Assembly (NCBI GenBank): GCA_039814545.1
Contig: JBCCBB010000003.1
Location: 1-64,000, forward strand
DNA: 64,000 nucleotides
From: CALBPI01 sp039814545
GTDB taxonomy: Bacteria > Pseudomonadota > Gammaproteobacteria > Steroidobacterales > Woeseiaceae
Direction of reading: 5' to 3'
Each line of letters starts with the position of its first letter. The first letter of the stretch is position 1. The position numbers were made by a program, and so were the translations under genes. Of this stretch, positions 60,834 to 64,000 are shown piece after piece. The notes under the pieces were generated by a model, which saw nothing but the letters and a program-made list of their open reading frames with translations, ran no database searches and had not been told where the DNA came from.

Positions 60834-61598
60834 CTAGCGCCGTACGGCGGGGGCTTCGAGCGGAAGGGTGCCTGCGCGCCAGGCCAGATAGAGCTCGAGA
60901 TCGAGATACGTCGGGTGGCCGCCTGGCAGGGTTTCGGCACGAACGCCCGCATTGCAGAACTGCAAGCGCCGGTGCAGCGACCCCAGCGATTGCCACTCAA
61001 AGCGGTAGGTGGGATAGCCCACGGATTGCCCCTGGCTCAACGTGTCGCCACGCAGTTGTCGGCCGACGAACTGCTCATGGCAATGGGCACAAGACAGGTT
61101 GAGCTGGCCGACGCGCGTGTAGAAATAGCGTTGCCCGGCCTGCCAGTGCGCCCGCGCGGGACCCGACAGATCGACAGAGAAGGGCAGGCCTGCGGACTGC
61201 GCCGCGACGTAGGCCGTCAATGAGAGCAGGTCTTCAGACTCCCAGGCCAGGACGGGCAAGCCCTGGCGCTCCTGTCGGCATTCGTTGATGGCCAGCTCGA
61301 GATTGATCAGCCCGCCCGAGTCGGCGTCGTGCCGCGGCAGACGTGCGGCGGCGCCCCGCAACTGGTCCGTGTGGCACGCCGCGCATGCGGGTTGCGAGGC
61401 GCCCGGGCTTGCCGCGAACAGCACCTCGCCCCGATCCACCCAGAGCAGTCCCGGGTTCGCGAATGGATCACGCTGTAACGCTTGCGTGTCGGCGGTTTGA
61501 AAGCGCGCGCCGGAAACTGGGTCGGTTGGTTCGGGCAACACGGCAGGACGGCAAGCCGCGAGTCCCAAAAGCAGGGCGCTACTCCACCACAAGCGCAT
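60834..61598 (-). CDS. soxA: Sulfur-oxidation dihaem cytochrome SoxA
   Basis: A 254-residue cytochrome from the ATG at 61598. SoxAX attaches thiosulfate to SoxY. Two haem sites CAACH (72-76) and CAHCH (170-174) make this the dihaem type. The catalytic cysteine that carries persulfide is Cys215 in QFCNAGVRAE, followed by the usual YLDLELYLAWRAG end. The N terminus has a lipobox-like LGLAAC (Cys16), so it may be lipid-anchored, unusual for SoxA. Its start overlaps the soxZ stop by 20 bases. An in-frame extension upstream is shadow coding over soxZ. Confidence 0.9.
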   Translation of the reverse strand: MRLWWSSALLLGLAACRPAVLPEPTDPVSGARFQTADTQALQRDPFANPGLLWVDRGEVLFAASPGASQPACAACHTDQLRGAAARLPRHDADSGGLINLELAINECRQERQGLPVLAWESEDLLSLTAYVAAQSAGLPFSVDLSGPARAHWQAGQRYFYTRVGQLNLSCAHCHEQFVGRQLRGDTLSQGQSVGYPTYRFEWQSLGSLHRRLQFCNAGVRAETLPGGHPTYLDLELYLAWRAGTLPLEAPAVRR

Positions 61599-61908
61599 GC
61601 TGGTCTCGCGTTTCGGCACCGTTCTGGTCGCGCCAGACGAACGCGAGTGTGCCACTGCGCTCGGCGCGGAAGTGGAATGAGAGATAGGGATTGGCTGCCG
61701 TGCCCGGCGCAAGATCCGCGGCGAAAACGAGTGCTGACTCGAAGCGGCATTCGAATCGGACCAGGATGTCGCGGGCGATGGCCTGGCCTGTGGCATCGCG
61801 TCGGAACCCACTCTCCATCGGGTGACCGATCAAGGTTCGTATGCGGATCACCTCGCCAGCGGTAGCGTGGTCTGGTGCGGCAATCCGGGTTCTTAAGTTG
61901 CTCGTCAT
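61579..61908 (-). CDS. soxZ: Thiosulfate-oxidation carrier subunit SoxZ
   Basis: A 109-residue immunoglobulin-like partner of SoxY, no signal of its own (usually exported piggy-back with the Tat substrate SoxY). Motifs: IRIRTLIGHPMESGFRRD near the start, YLSFHFRAERSGTLAFVWRDQNG towards the end. The start is chosen at the ATG at 61908, seven bases after the soxY stop; a longer frame begins inside soxY. Overlaps soxA by 20 bases. Confidence 0.88.
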   Translation of the reverse strand: MTSNLRTRIAAPDHATAGEVIRIRTLIGHPMESGFRRDATGQAIARDILVRFECRFESALVFAADLAPGTAANPYLSFHFRAERSGTLAFVWRDQNGAETRDQHALVVE

Positions 61909-61915
61909 CGCAGGC

Positions 61916-62371
61916 TCACAGGAAGCTGTCCAGACAGGCCGCAAGGGTCACCACAACGTCCGCAACTGCAGCCCAAAGTTGCCCGTCCTGGTCCTCGCAG
62001 ACGACCCAGATTTGCTGGCTGTCGGCGAGCCGGATTCGGGTCTCGAGGTGTGCCCGACCGGCGGCGGGTGACAGCTCGAAGCCAATCAGGTGAGGCACAG
62101 GGTTGGCGGGTGCGTAAACGTCGACGCGACGGATGTAATCTGTGGGTGTCATGGGGCTGTCGACGCTTACCTCGATCGGCACCGAGTTGCCATTCTCTGC
62201 GAGTGGCGGGAGGTCGATGGCGACGCGCTCAAAGGCGATCGGGCGTTGGCCATAGCGCTCAGCCAACGGCTCAGGCAACGCGGCACGCTGCGCACACACG
62301 GGGCGCACCGCGAGCATGAGCGCGGTGCCTGCGAGTCCCTGGATAAGGTGCCGTCGTGTGGTCCTGTTCAC
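61916..62371 (-). CDS. soxY: Thiosulfate-oxidation carrier subunit SoxY with altered C-terminal arm
   Basis: A 151-residue SoxY-like carrier. A twin-arginine signal (TTRRHLIQGLAGTALML, cleavage near VCA-QR) fits the family. The body (VPIEVSVDSPMTPTDYIRRVDVYAPANPVPHLIGFEL) is SoxY-like. The family carries sulfur on a Cys in a C-terminal GGCGG arm; here the end reads VTLAACLDSFL (Cys146), so the Cys is kept but the glycines are gone and five residues follow it. The reading is clean with no frameshift. Start is GTG 62371, overlapping the soxX stop. Confidence 0.83.
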   Translation of the reverse strand: MNRTTRRHLIQGLAGTALMLAVRPVCAQRAALPEPLAERYGQRPIAFERVAIDLPPLAENGNSVPIEVSVDSPMTPTDYIRRVDVYAPANPVPHLIGFELSPAAGRAHLETRIRLADSQQIWVVCEDQDGQLWAAVADVVVTLAACLDSFL

Positions 62372-62781
62372 TGGGCTTCCTCGAGGGTCATGAGATAGGC
62401 CACCACGTCCTCAATTTGCTGGGCGGTCAGCAATGTTATGCCGCGATCCGACGGTGTGACCTGGCGCAAGTCGCGGCTGCGGAAGTAGCCCGGCATCGTG
62501 GCATCAGGGTTCAGCCGGGTCGGATCCATGATTCGGTCGCGGATGTAGGCCGCACTGCGCCGGCTGCCGATGCCCGTCAGGTCGGGGCCCACATTGCCCT
62601 GGAACGCGGCCTCGAGGCCCGCAATGCGGTGACAGGTGATGCAATGGCCGGTGTCGCGGTCCACGAATACCGCTGCACCGGCAAGCGGATCGCCAGGCAC
62701 GTCGGTGAGCGGCGCGGGCTGGTCGTCGCCGACACCCATGCCGCTGCCCAACAACAGCAGCCAGGTCGCAATGAGATTCAT
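62368..62781 (-). CDS. soxX: Sulfur-oxidation monohaem cytochrome SoxX
   Basis: A 137-residue class I cytochrome c and partner of SoxA. One haem site CITCH (Cys47, Cys50, His51) and a distal Met in TMPGYF (Met96) fit SoxX, as does AQQIEDVVAYLMTL at the C terminus. An N-terminal signal helix is present (about residues 3-17). ATGA overlap with soxF. It is separated from soxA by soxY and soxZ, an order seen in other compact sox clusters. Confidence 0.9.
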   Translation of the reverse strand: MNLIATWLLLLGSGMGVGDDQPAPLTDVPGDPLAGAAVFVDRDTGHCITCHRIAGLEAAFQGNVGPDLTGIGSRRSAAYIRDRIMDPTRLNPDATMPGYFRSRDLRQVTPSDRGITLLTAQQIEDVVAYLMTLEEAQ

Positions 62782-64000
62782 CCGAATGCGCCGGCGGTTG
62801 CAGTGTTAAACCACCGAAGCGCGGCGTCCGCCTCACCGCGGCGATCCTCGGCGGTTGCATCCAGCGCGCTCACACCGCCGGCGCCTGCGACGGTGCGCCA
62901 GCGTTCGCCTTCGGGCCGATAGACGTCAGCGATTGAAATGGCGCTGTCGGGCGCGAGGTAGCTGTAACACGTATTAATAAGTTTTGAAGAAATAGGGGGC
63001 AAAGCATTGAAAAAACGTACTATTTGATTCGCCACAAGCCGTCCCTGCGCTTGTGCCGAGAATGCGGATTTCGGCATGGCATTCGCGATGGCCGCGTCGC
63101 CCAGCACGTGAATGTCTCGCTGCTGCGTCGAGGCGAACGTGGCCGCGTCGACAGGACACCAGCCCGAGGCGTCGGTGACACCCGCCCGGGCAGCGATGCG
63201 GGCGGCGCGCTGCGGCGGGATGACGTTGCTGACGTCGGCCCGCACGCTATCGAACTCGGTCTCGATGCGCCCCGCACTGGCGTCGACGTGAACCACGCGC
63301 GCGCCATCGGAGCGGCCTTGCCAGGTCACGAGGTCGCCGTAGCGCTGACGCCACTCAGCGAGGAACAGCGCCTGCTTCGAAAATCGGTCTTTGGCGTCGA
63401 GGATCAGGACTTTACTGCGCGGCTTCGATTGCGAGAGGTAATGCGCCACAACGGAGGCGCGTTCATAAGGGCCCGGCGGGCAGCGGTACGGATTGTCGGG
63501 TGCGACGATGGCAAAGGTACCGCCATTGGGCATCGCCTCAAGTTGACGCCGCAACAGGAGGGTTTGCGCGCCGGCGGACCACGCGTGCGGCATGCGCGTC
63601 GCAGCGGCGGCGTCGTAGCCGGGGAGGCCGTCGAAGTCGAGTTCGACGCCTGGCGACATGACGAGCCGGTCGTAGGCGAGCACGTCGCCGCTCGCTGTCG
63701 TGACGGTTTTTGCGACGGGGTCAACGTCACTCGCGCGTGTCGCCAGAACCCGGACACCGCGTGCCTCGAGCGCGGCGTACGAAAATGCCTGTTGTTCGAG
63801 CCGGCGCCAGCCGCTGATGACCAGATTGCTGAGGGGGCAGGCGAGATACTGCGTGTTGGGTTCCACGAGTGTGACATCGATGCTTGGATCGGCATCACGC
63901 AAGGCCCGTGCGCACGAGGCCCCGCCGAATCCGCCGCCAACGATCACGACGCGGGGCTTAACAGCCCGCCGCGTGGCGCAACCGGCGACGCCGATCGCGG
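62778..64000 (-). CDS. soxF: SoxF/FccB-like flavocytochrome c sulfide dehydrogenase flavoprotein (5' truncated)
   Basis: FAD-dependent sulfide dehydrogenase subunit. The frame stays open to the right edge; the visible part includes the end of an export signal (AIGVAGCATRRAVK), then VIVGGGFGGASCARAL (FAD-binding), CPLSNLVISG and the C-terminal FCSD segment LINTCYSYLAPDSAISIADVYR. A GTG at 63947 looks like a start but falls inside the FAD motif, so it is not. It donates electrons to a c-type cytochrome and works with or in support of the sox enzymes. First visible gene of the sox operon; more sox genes (soxB, soxCD) may lie beyond the edge. Confidence 0.88.
   Translation of the reverse strand, partial: AIGVAGCATRRAVKPRVVIVGGGFGGASCARALRDADPSIDVTLVEPNTQYLACPLSNLVISGWRRLEQQAFSYAALEARGVRVLATRASDVDPVAKTVTTASGDVLAYDRLVMSPGVELDFDGLPGYDAAAATRMPHAWSAGAQTLLLRRQLEAMPNGGTFAIVAPDNPYRCPPGPYERASVVAHYLSQSKPRSKVLILDAKDRFSKQALFLAEWRQRYGDLVTWQGRSDGARVVHVDASAGRIETEFDSVRADVSNVIPPQRAARIAARAGVTDASGWCPVDAATFASTQQRDIHVLGDAAIANAMPKSAFSAQAQGRLVANQIVRFFNALPPISSKLINTCYSYLAPDSAISIADVYRPEGERWRTVAGAGGVSALDATAEDRRGEADAALRWFNTATAGAFG

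Overview
The window is GC-rich, gene-dense bacterial DNA. Gene content points to a gammaproteobacterium: cytochrome c maturation genes ending in ccmF-ccmG-ccmH-ccmI, a TamA/TamB pair, a fimT-pilV-pilW-pilX-pilY1-pilE type IV pilus minor-pilin operon, three TonB-dependent receptors, two large hybrid histidine kinases and a sulfur-oxidation (sox) cluster. The mix suggests a free-living, probably aquatic aerobe that uses organic nitrogen compounds and reduced sulfur. The exact lineage cannot be fixed from the sequence alone. I see no rRNA, tRNA, insertion sequence, CRISPR array or phage gene.

Layout, left to right. 1-2618: end of ccmF, ccmG, ccmH, ccmI and a hotdog thioesterase, tightly coupled. 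2706-10594: a lipoprotein amidohydrolase, a second amidohydrolase that has lost its metal ligands, TamA and TamB, each overlapping the next. 10655-12018: nitronate monooxygenase-like protein and a CrcB/Fluc fluoride channel with an altered Phe box. 12015-21040: PLP decarboxylase, pirin, sterol-desaturase-like membrane protein, hybrid kinase, MOSC protein, SDR and patatin, in mixed orientations with several 3' overlaps.

21041-29592 is a self-contained efflux locus. A consensus sigma-54 promoter, preceded by repeated GTGTCCG half-sites, drives a 71-aa membrane protein, a HlyD-type adaptor, a MacB/LolD-type ATPase, two FtsX-type permeases, an NtrC-family activator, an NtrY-like kinase and an arginase-family ureohydrolase. 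The cluster therefore encodes the kind of activator its own promoter needs.

29593-40451 is a catabolic or uptake island: TonB receptor, hydantoinase/oxoprolinase subunits A and B, a class III CoA-transferase and a second TonB receptor, closed by a clear intrinsic terminator. 40526-44674 holds a second PLP decarboxylase, a DUF3336 patatin and an alpha/beta hydrolase. 44679-52090 (minus strand) is the minor-pilin operon with a LOG-family gene at its 3' end. 52470-55708 carries M20 and M24 peptidases and a DUF411 metal-binding protein.

55700-60753 (minus strand) is a three-gene candidate signalling module: a TonB-dependent receptor, a periplasmic YfiR-like protein and a hybrid kinase whose periplasmic part resembles the CHASE8 sensor of YfiN/TpbB. 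It looks like a YfiBNR-type pathway rewired to a phosphorelay, and I rate it, with the sigma-54 efflux locus, as the most interesting content. 60834-64000 (minus strand) is soxF-soxX-soxY-soxZ-soxA, with a SoxY whose usual GGCGG carrier arm is altered; soxF runs off the right edge.
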